NCBI GenBank assembly: GCA_004794785.1
Contig: SJOL01005588.1
Span: forward strand, 178,249-242,248
DNA length: 64,000 nucleotides
Reading direction: 5' to 3'
DNA from: Opisthorchis felineus
Lineage: Eukaryota; Platyhelminthes; Trematoda; Opisthorchiida; Opisthorchiidae
In this document: piece after piece, positions 50,068 to 60,899 of the stretch
Layout of the letters: each line of letters starts with the position of its first letter
Position numbering within the stretch: the stretch's first letter is position 1
Program-made: the position numbers and the translations under genes
The notes under the pieces: model-generated
Databases searched by the model: none
What the model was told of the DNA's origin: nothing
Seen by the model: only the letters and a program-made list of their open reading frames with translations

Positions 50068-50427
50068 CAATAAATTAGTTAGTCGTCGAAGATTGGCGGA
50101 CACAGACCAAGCTTGCCGTAAAGTGTCGATAACGATTTCGTCGGACAATAGCTCTCGAACATGTGAATTCCAACTTTTGACGCAAGCGTCCAACTCCCGA
50201 CGTTCTTTCCCAGTAGCCGGGTTGTTCGCAGTCCCGCAAACGTAGTCGAGGTTGAGCTGTAGCAAATGCTCACAGGCGAGGCAATAGTTATCGAACGCAA
50301 CCTGTGAAACTTCATTGTCGACTGCTCGCGAGCTGGAGTGATCTAGCGGAGCAGCAATTGAAATGAGATGAATCTGTCTATGTGAGAAGCGGGACTTGAC
50401 ACGCTTCTCTAAAAGTTCCATGATATC
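50068..50427 (-). CDS. ORC4: ORC4, exon 4: end of AAA+ domain and lid
   Basis: A 360-nt, phase 0/0 exon with a pyrimidine-rich acceptor (AG at 50428-50429) and a GTAAGA donor starting at 50067. It opens DIMELLEKRVKSRFSHRQI, which continues the GLTCRL end of exon 3 exactly as in animal ORC4, including the conserved arginine-rich run. The rest (about 100 residues) is the helical lid and linker, ending NLRRLTNLL. It carries an insertion with an NNPATG segment relative to what I recall of vertebrate ORC4. The identification is unambiguous. Confidence 0.95.
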
Positions 50428-50465
50428 CTGAGAAAACGGGAAGGAAGGTAAAGCAAGAAGACCAG

Positions 50466-50481
50466 ATATATATATATATAT
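50466..50481. repeat. (AT)8 tract near the ORC4 exon 4 acceptor
   Basis: Alternating AT, 38 bp upstream (in transcript sense) of the exon 4 splice acceptor. Confidence 0.9.
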
Positions 50482-50696
50482 GGGGAGATTTACCTTTAAG
50501 GTTGAGAAGTTCAACTGTTGCACAGCAAAGTCTATGTAGGAAGTGGATGCTGCATAGTCTTTTGGGAACAGCGACCCATGATTGTCTCCCCTCCCCTCGA
50601 CCTTCTGACCGAACTCGCAACCTAAAAACTTATGACTCCAAGCTTAGACAATGTAAACAGTGAAATGAACTTCGAAGACAATCAGGCCGACTGACC

Positions 50697-50885
50697 ATTA
50701 ATCAGGTGACAGTGATCTGTCCACCGAGCTTTGCAATTAGCTTGCAGGCGTTTCGTCAGCACAGGAGATATCATCCGTGCGCATTTCCTCGAGCTTTACC
50801 TGCGCTTACGGAGCTTTTGGAGTATTTGGCAACTGTGACCTCACTAGCTGTTGGCAAGTCACAATCAAGTGCCTCCCGATCAACA
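50697..50885. repeat. Foldback family B fragment
   Basis: CCGAGCTTTGCAATTAGCTT, GCAGGCGTTTCGTC and a weaker inverted match ending near ACAATCAAGTG correspond to the arms at 42.2 kb. Heavily eroded. Confidence 0.5.
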
Positions 50886-51523
50886 AATAATTAACACAAC
50901 TGAGCCATCAAAATTTCGACAGACTGCCAATCAGGTAGAACAGTGAACGAGGTTCGCCCATGAGGTGGATTTTGAAAGCATGTCAGATCATTCATTGGGC
51001 ACGCTCAGTATGGAAAAAAGTCGAAATATCGTGAACAAACCCATGAAAGGCAGTCTCGGAATACAGATACATAAATTGAGTCCTCTCAAACGAATGAGGA
51101 AGAAGGTTGTGTAAAGTGGAATATCAATAACCATTCAAATAGCAATGACGGCCTGTGAAGCGCCATATTAAAACCATCTTTTATCGATTCTCTCTGCTCC
51201 CACTCAACTAGGAATATGCGACTTTCGAAAGCTTATCAATCAATGAACTGCTCATCAACTTTATGGACAACCGTGACTTTATATGCATAGAACACAGAGA
51301 GCGTGAAAGATTACTGATAAAGCCGATTACGGACTAAAGTAGCCGTACTCCAAGGTAAAGAATGCAGTACTTTAAATCATAGCATTACCGACCTGGAAGT
51401 TGTGCTCTCGACACGAAGACAACAATTCAGTTAAAGTATGGCACGCGGAAGATCGATGCTGGCTAAGGTGACAACATAATAAGCGACAAATGTATTGTGA
51501 GGGAACTGGCCGATCAATTAATT

Positions 51524-51575
51524 AAGCTGTGGGCTGTCGAAGAGCTTTCAGCAACCTTATGAGTAGTGTACTACG
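51524..51575 (+). repeat. Hammerhead-element tail (5' truncated)
   Basis: GCTGTGGGCTGTCGAAGAGC, TTTCAGCAACCTTATGAGTA and GTGTA match the 3' part of the 1.5 kb element; the ribozyme core is absent. Confidence 0.75.
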
Positions 51576-53842
51576 TCCTAAGAAACCTCTTTTCTCGTTA
51601 CTTCGGAGGGTTAAAGAACAGAGGAACAAAGCAAAAGTCGCCTGGTAAGACAGACAAAAAAGCTATTTGGGTCACGTCCACTAGGTACCGACTACATAGA
51701 AGCTGAAGAGGCCCGAAATTCAGACCTGAGCGTCAGGTCCGCCCTATAAGTGTCAAGATTGTGCAGATACAGCAGGTCAGGAAATCGTAACCGATACCAA
51801 CACCAAACCATCACCTTACACTCTTTCGAGAAAAGAAAATCTGAGGAATGGTATTGCAAAACGACATTGCATCAACCCATACTACCCACTCAAAAAGGAC
51901 CATAGCCGGCACACAGTCTATACATAAAACCTACGTGTGTATGGCATGATAGCGAGGAGATACAGCGGAAAGCGTATTTTTAATTGCGAGCAGGAAATTA
52001 GGGTGACGAATCTGAATGAGTTAAGGAACTAAGAAACACTGCAGAATTTAATCAAATCAAAGCGAATAAACCAAACCACCCTCTTTCAGTGAGCAGCACG
52101 TTACCTAGTCTGGAATATGTCACTTTCTACTCAATAGCGCCACAGGTAAGCTCAGGAAGCAACATGTTTACTGGGTTTTTTGTGTAAAACTTAAATTGGT
52201 TGACCTTGGATGAACAACTGTGTTATGTGGTAGGTGTCAAACTTCTAGATGCGTTAAGTTCGCACAAACGCGAAATAAACACAAAATACTTCCACATGCA
52301 TTCAGATATGGAACTGTGCACTAAAGAAAAATAAGTAAGACAGTAAGAAACCCCATGGCCAAAAAAGCCAACCAAAACCAAATCTTAGGTCCCATTGAAG
52401 GGTACACCCAGCGACGCTCACATCGGTCACCAATAGCCTTGATCTCTATGCCTATTTTTGGTGCGATCTGAGATTTCTACACTGAGCTTGAGCAAATAGA
52501 CAGTATGCTTCGGCAAGACATCAGGTGACTAATGTAACAGTCTTGTAACCTCGATTTGGGCGTCACTGTGTCTTAGGTATGCTCAGCAACCGAATACACC
52601 ACACCTAGCGTATTGAGAAAGGGGATGGGGTGAGGAAATTGTCCGTACACTGCCGAACGGTGGGAAAACCAACAGGCATTCTGAATACAGCGTCAGGATG
52701 GGTGAGTAAGCATCGTGAAAATTGCAGTAGGAAAGGGTCGGGTTGGTGAACTACTGGGACAGACAAGACATAACTCGTGCGGAAGGAGAAGCAGTCCAAA
52801 TTGGTCCGCTAACTCCTCCGTCCTTGCATTGGAGAAGTGAGCGATGGATAGAACATTTTGGATTGATGGATGGAAGTGACCAATCCGTCGAACGCTGTGG
52901 TGTTCGGCCGTTCACCCTACTCATTGCGGATACCACAAGCCCAGGTCCAAGTGACGGCAAATTGTACTTGAATTAGTCAGTTTCCGAAGGTTGTGCAAGT
53001 TGTTGGCTAATAAACCAACAGAATTGATGTTCACGGGATTGTGGCCTTTTTGCAGTAGCGTTGTGCGGCATAAACTTATGGAATGACGCGACGCATTTCT
53101 TATAGTAGTTATTTCGCTGGTGTGAAAAAGACACCAGAAGCCTATGATGGTGACGATGGATAGCGGCGTTGTTTGGCCTGAAAAACCATTGGCGCACTAG
53201 ATGAAAATATGAAAACTGTTTCTGAGTCATGTGGCAGGGAGCAAAGTTCGCAAACACACGCTGAATGATGTGGAAGTAAAGAATTTGGCAAGTCGGACTG
53301 AAAACAACGCAATCGTAACATTGTCGACATCATACCCGTGGACAACAGCAGAATACGAGAGCATGATGAATAATACAACATTGTCATGATATGACGATAA
53401 CCCTTTAGTTGCATTGAAGAAAACGCACCCATTTTCCGAGACCAGTACTACTCTGAAGAACAGGAAATCAGAGACAGGCACTTTTCAAAATACCCCAACT
53501 ACAAGCGGAGGACAGAACTGTTGTTTGGATAGATAAGACCAATTTCAAGTTGTACGTCCGAACACAGAGTCGGAGTATCAAGAGAACCGCTGACGCAAAC
53601 AGCAAACGGACGAGCCTGCACATCATTCCTATGTTGTCGCTCGACAGCCTGATAGGATTAAATCTCGAATGAGGGTCATATATAAGTGAATACTTCTCTC
53701 AATGGAGGCAGAGTGTTGACAGGCCGGTCATTGAATGTTACCATGCTTCTTTTCTATTCTTGTTTTGGGGAACTTTACTCGGAGGAAGTCTGCTGCGTTG
53801 GTTCCTACTTACTCCTGACCTGGTTGAAGATGAGGTGAGTTC

Positions 53843-54015
53843 GAGATAGCTCAGTGGTTAAGGAGCGAACTTACTGACCGAAAGGTCCGCGTTTAGAATC
53901 CAACCTCCACATCTCAACTGCTCCTGTCTAGGTCTGAATAACCTAGCAGTACTTCAGCCCTCATGCCTCCTTCGGGTGGTATGGCAGCTAGGCACCGAAA
54001 GCTGGACGAGGGCGC
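53843..54015 (+). mobile_element. tRNA-derived SINE
   Basis: GAGATAGCTCAGTGGTTAAG (A box), a B box damaged to CGTTTAGAATCC, the CTGTCTAGGTCTGAATAACC body and CTCCTTCGGGTGGTATGGCA. Plus strand, antisense to ORC4. Confidence 0.88.
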
Positions 54016-54129
54016 GTGCATATTTAACGTTATTTATTTGAGTTCTAGGTGTGTGGTATGCTCAAGGTGCACTTAAAAACTATCGAAATGTCATCATCAA
54101 GAAGATTTCGATGTCCGTTGAATTTGGGT

Positions 54130-54387
54130 TCAAGAGTAAACTTGACCTAGTAGAAACGCGTCGGTTGGTTTGACATTATCAATGGCAAGTAGAAATATGT
54201 CGTCTGCATAAAGAGCACACAACGTAGGTTCCCCAATGAGTGCACTTAGCTGAATTTCAAGTTTACTCGGATAGATGAGGAGTAGATCCAAAAGAGATCT
54301 CATAGCAAATCGGTCTTTCTGCTGATATATTTCACCATTAGATTGAACACTGTATGTGCACAGCAGGGAAAATTCTTTTGGTCCCAA
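54130..54387 (-). pseudogene. Reverse-transcriptase palm fragment with intact YADD
   Basis: An 85-codon minus-strand frame contains SALIGEPTLCALYADDIFLL (catalytic YADD at 54199-54210), preceded by an IYPSKLEIQL helix as in non-LTR RTs. The surrounding motifs (fingers, thumb) were not found, so this is a fragment; family uncertain. It differs from the 44-47 kb LINE. Confidence 0.6.
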
Positions 54388-55584
54388 GGAGGGAGTGCCA
54401 ACATCTTTGCTGCTTTACTCTCAACATTCACAAATATAGTCTAGGTTTCGGTGCGTGACAAACAATGACTGGAAGTCAGCTGAGAAAATGTGATAGTTAT
54501 GGATCTCTGAGTTGATAAACAAAAGGCACATTTCAAACCGTGAGTTCACACTCCTCTTCTGACTAGTTCTACCAGGCTGGTTAGCCATCTAACCAATGAA
54601 CGGCAGGGGAAATTTAGGATATCTTGATCTTCGACTCTGCTTCAGTGGCGTGCCTGAACACTCGTTGGCCGTTGCTGAATTGATTGACTGCTTAAGCGTT
54701 CGATCGAGAGCTGGCTTTCCTGACCTGGATACTTGAAGGCTTCCCTACTGCGATTTTGGTGGGGGTTGAGTGTCTCAGGAGGTTTCGGGCATTCTGTGAT
54801 TACTTTCAGGAATCTGACCTTGATGATACTACTAACAGAATTCGATCCGCAAAACTAAGCCCTATTCTATGCGGCCACATTTGGTTGCATTTATACCTCG
54901 ATTGAGCCCATTGTGGTTTATTTAGCAGTCACCCATAACGTTGCGCACGTTACTCTTGCGGGTACTGAAAACACGCAGCGACAGTGATAGGGCTGTGTCC
55001 TGTCTTACCATGAAGATTTGGTATGCGCTTCACACCAGGAGTGTGAAATGCAGCTACAAGGCTGGGTGAGACGAAACCTCATGCTAGCAGACCAGGTAAT
55101 CGATGTGGCAGATACACTTATTTAATCAGACAGTTGTATAAGTTCCGGTGGGCTGGTTGCAGACGAAAACACTCCTCGAATCGGGAAGGCCACGCCAATC
55201 AGCGACACCTGTGGCACTGAAGCGACGACGGTTTGTCTGTCAGGGGATAGTACACACTGTGACGGTGCGGTTTTTGCTGCTTTATGGATCAGAAATGTTA
55301 CATCTATCCATAGAGAAAGTGCGAAAGCCCTCGGCGTTTCACAACGGGTGTATTGCATTAGTATCGACATTCTGTTTTGAACACTGTGTTGGCAACTCTC
55401 AGGCAAGATGGATGGTCCAAGCGAGGACGCGATTGATGACCTACCCATGCATCACAGATTATGATCGTTAGGCATGTACTCGGCATGTCGGAGAACCTCC
55501 TACATCAAATAGTTCCCGTTGCCCAACCCTGTGCTGAGCGGGAATGATCAAGAGGTGGGCAATCTGTGACCTGTCAAGGAAGTA

Positions 55585-55750
55585 AGCTCGAGGTAGCCCA
55601 ATGGCCAGGAGGGAAATTTACTGATCGAAAGGTTCCTTGTTCGAACCCCAACTCGGCATCTCGACTGCTCCTGTGTACGGTTGGACAACCTGGCGGTAGT
55701 TCAGCCGTTGCGCTTCTTTTGAGTGAAATGGTAGTTATGCTGAACGACTG
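55585..55750 (+). mobile_element. tRNA-derived SINE, diverged
   Basis: CTCGAGGTAGCCCAATGGCC (eroded A box), GTTCGAACCCC (B box) and the body GGTTGGACAACCTGGCGGTA match the family. It forms the start of a long open frame that is therefore partly repeat. Confidence 0.85.
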
Positions 55751-55980
55751 CCGACAAAGTACGGAACAACTAACCGGTAAACTCAGTCAATTTGACAACT
55801 GCCGCCTCCCTGAATGGGGACCCTGGAGGTTCGACTCGTCAGTGCTTAATTACACTGGTAACCATTGGTTGAATCACAGTCAGCGGCGCTCCTGCATCAA
55901 AGCTATCGCAGTCAACGCACAGTTGCCCAGATTCTCGTTTCGCCCAATAACTAGACTGATTCAACAGCAACTAACTGATT

Positions 55981-56413
55981 ATGCCATCGCCCGCAATGAT
56001 TGGCAACATCCTCTCTGCGCTTCCACTTTCCGATCCGGAGACTGTGGCTGCTGGAACCACTGTACCCTGGGTACACGGCATATTGCTGACTGAAATGCAT
56101 TGGTGGTTTGCTCAACCTCGGTTTGGAAATGCCGGAAAGTGCTGGAAAAAGCGTGGCCGTAACACTTTAGCAGGACACTACAACACCCAGGCACGCATTA
56201 TGATTAGCACACAATCACGATCGCTGCTTAGACTGATCAAACAAGAACCCGAACTCAGTCAAGGACATCTGAGAGCTCTAAAGATAAAAATAGGGCAAAC
56301 ACTACATACGGCCCTGGATAATCAAATACTTACAAGTTCAAAATGTGACTATTCTGATAGTAAAAAACAAGTCTCGTCTTCTGATGTTTGTAATAACGTC
56401 GCGGATTTAACGG
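55981..56413 (+). other. Unassigned plus-strand open frame with a donor-like end
   Basis: An ATG at 55981, just after an in-frame TAA, opens 144 codons that run to a strong donor-like ACG|GTGAGA at 56413/56414. The product is basic and Ser/Gln-rich without a domain I know. It lies antisense in a large ORC4 intron. It could be the first exon of a small plus-strand gene, a decayed mobile-element ORF, or chance. No matching downstream exon was found. Confidence 0.2.
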
Positions 56414-57517
56414 TGAGACTTCGCCCAACGCCGAAGTTAAGACGTCAAAGCTGGATTTTTTTCGTGCATTAAAGCCATGCACCTGAAATCAACGAAATGA
56501 TGTGTTATACTTGCCGGTGTGGGCAATCACTATCGACAAATAGCATGACTAATCCATCAACCCTAGGATGTCACATGCCTCCTGGGTCTGACGTGATCAA
56601 GGATTCGTAATTTGGACAAGACGGATTTGACCCGGTTGGGTTCGACAACCCGTCTGGCCCCAGTTAATGAAAAACAGTAATTCTATGAATGCCAGATGAA
56701 AGCCAGATTACAAACGATGACAGCTCTACAGTGCGATGGTATGTGTTACCGCATGCTTTTCCAAACCATAATATCCGAAGAGTATTTCGAGACACTCAAA
56801 AATTTGGTTTAGCTATCCCGGAATTCTTCCAATGCACTTTATAATTACATTAAGATCTCCAGATCGCTTAAAGTTATAACGAGGCATTAGACATTGAAAT
56901 CAGTATAAAACATCATGGCGTTCAAAATTCGTACAATTCCATGATCGCCTGACATCCTGACTAAGAATTGATGTGTTTGAAAGCCGCTGTACCGTGACCG
57001 ATCGGTTGAATTACGCGCTGGACGGTGTCATACAGAAAATGGCAATCTTCCCCCAAAACACTTGATTTATCTTGTCGACAGATTGCATAAACATTGCTGT
57101 TCGGACTCGGGACTTCAGGGGAGAAGGCTGCTTTTACTACCAGTCCATGGATCCTGTTTACTTGGTTCATCCATGTAAGAGTAAGACGAACAACGAAAAA
57201 GTGGTCAGTAGTTGACCTTAGTACAGTCCCGCTGATCTCTGACGCATACCTTGTTCACATGTACGGTCAGTCACACGGAAATGCCTGTTATGAATTGTTG
57301 TTCGTTAGTCCCATACCAGATAAACCGGTCGTAGATCTTCTGAAAGGTTTAGGCTTTCACTCAAGACTGATCGGTCTTAATGACGATATCTTAAAGGTGA
57401 TAAACTCATCATCATCAGCTGTGAAAACCGCGTACTTGTCGTACAGTGGTTATAGCTGCTACAAGCTACTATATCAAGGAGGTAGTCAGAATGATCTCAT
57501 ATTATGACAGGACCTAC

Positions 57518-57840
57518 CAGGCGACACGTTAGCCCAATTACACATATCGGAGTGTCGTTGCACTGACAGCAGTCAAATAAGTTGTAAAGCAGAATTTGGT
57601 TACGATGCGACGCAAACAAGTCGAATTCGTGCAACACTATCAGGAGCGATTTAGATGATCCATCTCCAGAATGCAGTCCATCCAAAAACCATTGTAGCTG
57701 TTGTGAAAACGGCAGGGATTTCGTTCCAGCTACCTGGTCTGTTTCCGGCACTTCTGAAGAAAGGCTCCGTAGTAGTGATTCACGATGAAGCTGCCTGGCC
57801 ATCGCGCGAAGAGCTGAGCCATCATCCGTGTGAATAAGCC
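57518..57840 (-). CDS. ORC4: ORC4, exon 3: AAA+ core with Walker B
   Basis: Encodes residues 83-190 of the AAA+ domain. It begins GLIHTDD and continues through a helix (ALRAMARQL), the Walker B region LLIVLHEFDLFASH and the near-invariant YNLFD...TPICVIGLTCRL. The exon ends exactly at a CTG|GTAGGT donor in phase 0. In animal ORC4 the Walker B core is DEFD; here the first acidic residue is His (HEFD, residues 153-156), while the Glu and following Asp are retained. A loop of about ten residues (VPETDQVAGTK) appears longer than in vertebrates. Together with the altered P-loop this suggests weakened ATP binding or hydrolysis by this subunit, which is inference. Confidence 0.95.
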
Positions 57841-57875
57841 CTAGAATGGTGGAAATGAACAGAGAAGAGCCCAAC
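57841..57875 (-). other. ORC4: ORC4 intron 2: 35-nt GT-AG micro-intron
   Basis: Begins GTTGGG and ends CATTCTAG on the minus strand. Removing it restores the conserved ORC4 run HLNG-LIHTDD; leaving it in shifts the frame and breaks this match. Confidence 0.85.
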
Positions 57876-57951
57876 CATTCAGATGGACTTCCAGAAGATT
57901 GTCCCTTATGTTGTTGTCTTTTTTTGAGTCCTTTAATGCTTGTGCAAGTAA
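57876..57951 (-). CDS. ORC4: ORC4, exon 2
   Basis: A 76-nt exon lying between a 37-nt and a 35-nt intron. It encodes 25 residues beginning LLAQALKD and ending NLLEVHLN, matching the helix after the P-loop and the next beta strand of animal ORC4. It starts in phase 0 and leaves a single G, which joins exon 3 to make the conserved NG-LIH junction. Without removal of both tiny introns the frame is closed by stops, so the exon is well supported despite its size. Confidence 0.88.
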
Positions 57952-57988
57952 CTATAAAAAAGTCACGGATTCAGAGATCTATACTTGC
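57952..57988 (-). other. ORC4: ORC4 intron 1: 37-nt GC-AG micro-intron
   Basis: Begins GCAAGT and ends TTTTTTATAG on the minus strand. Excision in phase 0 joins the P-loop (GKKR) to LLAQALKD. Very short introns near the 5' end of genes are well known in schistosomes and other trematodes. The GC donor is the consensus form for that minor class. Confidence 0.8.
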
Positions 57989-58159
57989 CCGTTTTTTACC
58001 GACACCTCTGCGTCCGATTACTAAAAGAGAGTTGCTTTCGCCGTCACAAACGAGTGCCTTGATTGCTTGCTTTAAACGAGACAATTCGTCTTCGAATAAA
58101 AGTAACTCGTGGTCTGATCGGTAGAGGCGACGCCTGAGAGCATGAAATATACGATCCAT
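57989..58159 (-). CDS. ORC4: Origin recognition complex subunit 4 (ORC4), exon 1: N-terminus and Walker A
   Basis: ORC4 is an AAA+ subunit of the six-protein complex that marks replication origins and helps load MCM helicase. This exon starts at ATG 58159, two codons after an in-frame TGA. It encodes 57 residues: an amphipathic helix rich in Arg and Leu, then a conserved GESNSLLVIG strand, then the P-loop. The P-loop reads GRRGVGKK (residues 49-56): the invariant Gly and Lys are present, but the usual Thr or Ser after GK is Lys. The exon ends at CGG before GCAAGT, a canonical GC-type donor. A GT donor four bases after the GGT codon was considered, but it would remove the P-loop lysine and break homology with exon 2. 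Confidence 0.9.
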
Positions 58160-59700
58160 TTGTCATTAAAATGGAACAGGAACTCGAAGATTCACTGAAA
58201 AGAAACAAAGAATGATAAGACTGTCACAGTAACCGATTCTGCTACGTTTATTTGACTGGTCACAAATAAGGTGAACCGTGAAGTGTTTGGATATTTTCAT
58301 CATGGGATGCATTCGGTTAGTGATCTGGAGTGAGGAGTTCAACTCCGTGGGAGGAGGGCGATGGCCTTTAGCAAATAAGCGAGGGGATCCCACTAGTGAC
58401 TCCTTAATACAATCGGCGTTTTCGTTTCTGAACTACTTTGCTATGACTTACTGCCTGAATCACCTTTCCTAAGTTGTTAATCGGACTAATTGAAACTTCT
58501 ACCGTTTGAGTATAGAACCAAGCATATTGAGCACCGCACTCAGGTCTGAGTAGGATTTGATGAACATATAAACTGAACCTGATTTTATCTCCAACTATAT
58601 GATTTCATCACAGGGTGAGTCATTACAACCTAAAAAAAATAGTGGCCTACGTAGATTCGCTCACAGTCCCAGGTGATATACATGCACTGGCGTAATGGGT
58701 CCGGGTTTTTACACGTTCAACTCCATGCTGGGTAAGTATGGTTCAACAGTTGTGTTAAGCGAACTGTACACTTGACCAGGTACCTGAGTAAATAGAGTAC
58801 TGAGTATGGATCAGAGCTACGTACTTCCGAATCATCCCCAAGCCACGGATAGGAAATGACTTCTTTGTGGAGTTAGGTTTAAATAAGATAACCGTGGCAA
58901 ACTGGCAGTACCGTGAGTTCCGTCCTTGTCATCCGGTTCCACGTAAAAACCGCAAATGACCTTTGATGGTATTGTGAAACGATCGGTGTGACTAGCCCTC
59001 ACACCACATATTATTACTTAATTTCGAGTGACTGTCATCTTAAACGGGACTAGTTGTCCTCAGAATACACTGCTGAGGTACGGGGAGTGGCTGCCGGATC
59101 CTCGAAAATCAAGATCCAGTGTTGGTGCCAGTGACGAACGCCGTAGACGGCGTGGAGACTGAGTCGCTCTGTGTCACTATTGACTGTACTGAGCCAAGTT
59201 TTTAGTTTTCCTCCGAGACAACAAGGCCACCCTTGATATGTTGCAAGGGCCAGTTTCTTTGGTGGTTTCAACATTATTGCCGCGCAGCAGGTGGCTGCAG
59301 AGGTTGCCGCTATAGTTGGCACAGGCTTTGTAGATTACAAGAACATTTCCGGATCTTATGACTGAATATCTCAAATTAGCGAACTCTCATCAAAGGTCGG
59401 ATACATTACTAATCAAAAGCCTTTAGCTTTTCGATATCCTTTGGCAGTAGAGACCGTTTCTCAGGCGTGAATCAAGACATGACAGATAGATTTTCGCGCA
59501 TAAATTAGTCCGTTTTGTTCACAAGACGGTGGTAGACCATGAACTATCGACACCCGTACGTTGATAAAACGGCAGCGCCAAGGTATTTGAAGTCAGTGAC
59601 CAGCTGATTCATTCCACCTCTGATGATGAGAGGCCTGGCAGGCACGTCCATGCACGTGGAGGGAAACTTGGTCTTCTACGTGCTAACTTCCAGTCCTCCT

Positions 59701-59722
59701 CATCATCATCATCATCATCATC
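59701..59722. repeat. (CAT)n tract at LINE 3' end
   Basis: Seven tandem CAT units and one more base. It is the terminal repeat of the antisense LINE fragment that follows. Confidence 0.9.
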
Positions 59723-59915
59723 AAAGACAGCGACATCAGTATTCGCACTGGTGCTACCCTGCTGTACAACCACAAATTTTATCAAATTATATTCAAAGCC
59801 TTAGAGAGAAAAAATAGAAAAGTGGATCAGGGAGAAGACCTTGTGCTGGAGTACAGCAAATGTTCTGACGTGTCTACAACTCCAAGCGCTCAATCCGACA
59901 ACCTGGAGAGAAAAT
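59701..59915 (-). mobile_element. LINE 3' UTR fragment (minus strand)
   Basis: On the minus strand this is the last ~200 bp of the LINE family at 46.4 kb and 61-62.6 kb, ending in (GAT)n. Shared blocks include TGGTTGTACAGCAGGGTAGC and GCTTTGAATATAATTTG. Severely 5' truncated. Confidence 0.75.
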
Positions 59916-59996
59916 GACTGGAAAGAAACTTCCAGTCCTACCAGTGATGTGTAGTAAGTTAGGTTATTCAGCACATGTCGGAGTTCTTCCAGTGGC

Positions 59997-60172
59997 AAGA
60001 TGGCTCAGTGGTTAGAGCGCGAATTTACTGACCGGAAGGTCCGTGGTTCAAACCCGACCCCCGCCTCTCGACTTCCCCTGCCTAGGCTTGGGCAGCCTGG
60101 CAGTATCCCAGCCCTGGTGCTTCCTTCGGGAGGCACCGAAAGGGTGTTACAGCTGAAAGATTATCTTTATTT
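59997..60172 (+). mobile_element. tRNA-derived SINE, well preserved
   Basis: AGATGGCTCAGTGGTTAGAG (A box), GTGGTTCAAACCC (B box), body GGCTTGGGCAGCCTGGCAGT, CCAGCCCTGGTGCTTCCTTC, and tail GCTGAAAGATTATCTTTATT. A 10-bp direct repeat, AGTTCTTCCA, flanks it (59982-59991 and 60182-60191). A 16-bp segment including GGCATGGCAG-type sequence before ACCGAAAGG is shortened relative to other copies. Confidence 0.92.
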
Positions 60173-60526
60173 TATTATCGAAGTTCTTCCAAGTCACCAC
60201 CCAACGGAAGGATGTCATTAGCGTACTCCAATTAAGCGAAGTGGACGCCAGCGCCCGTCCAAATGACCAATCGACAGCGAGGTTTAAGGATACCAACGAG
60301 AGAGAACAGCGTTTGCGTACACCACACACGTCAAACTTGGTGGTCTCTCCATCGCATTCCGGGATGCGAACCCCCACTGATGATTAATTGACTACAATGA
60401 CGCCCCCATCGAGGTTTCGACCTGAAAATGACGCCAGTCTGTCTTGAACTCGGGAGGTATTGCAGAGCTGTTTCATTCTTATCAGTGCGCATTTCAAGAG
60501 CCTCAGGAGAGATTCTTACCCGCTAC

Positions 60527-60745
60527 CTCCCGGATAGTAGTTGAAGATTAGATCCTTCGGCAACAAGTGACTGATTAGCAGGGTGGTTAGCTCGCACAGG
60601 ATACAGCGTCGCCCATCCTTCAATCGCAGAACCCACATCACGTGCTTAGGTGTTGACTGGCTCCACGATTGACAACTTTCCAAATGGAAGGTTCACGCGT
60701 AGTCGTCGCCTCCCATCTGAGCCACTTACAGCTTGCCGGTGGTAT
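60527..60745 (+). repeat. Dispersed repeat D, copy 2
   Basis: Partner of 32883-33115; shares CTCCCGGATAGTA, CCCATCCTTCAATCGCAGAA-like, CACATCACGTG and TGTTGACTGG in order. Confidence 0.6.
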
Positions 60746-60899
60746 GCGTAGATTTGGAATTTTAAATCAATATTTCACCTTGCAAGTGGAGTGACGTTTA
60801 TCCGCATCGCGGGGACACTATCAGCTGAGAGGGTTGTTCACAGTAACTCACGATAAATCGAATGGAACGCAGCTCGAAAGTCGATGAAGAATAGCGTAA

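Larger units (their letters stand above)
50428..57517 (-). other. ORC4 intron 3 (7.1 kb)
   Basis: A large phase-0 intron with GTAGGT at its start and a pyrimidine tract at its end. It holds a 16-bp (AT)n tract close to the acceptor, a foldback-family fragment (50.7 kb), a hammerhead-element tail (51.5 kb), two SINEs (53.8 and 55.6 kb), an RT fragment (54.1-54.4 kb) and an unassigned plus-strand open frame at 55981-56413. The rest (51.6-53.8 and 56.5-57.5 kb) shows nothing recognisable. Confidence 0.85.

Noticed and set aside
55566..56093. 175-codon plus-strand frame, the longest in the window
   Set aside because: It begins inside the SINE at 55585-55750 and continues into sequence with no recognised domain; the apparent length depends on the repeat.
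59997..60070. tRNA gene suggested by A and B boxes
   Set aside because: The tRNA-like head is followed by a repeated body and tail shared with six other copies, so it is a SINE and not a functional tRNA.
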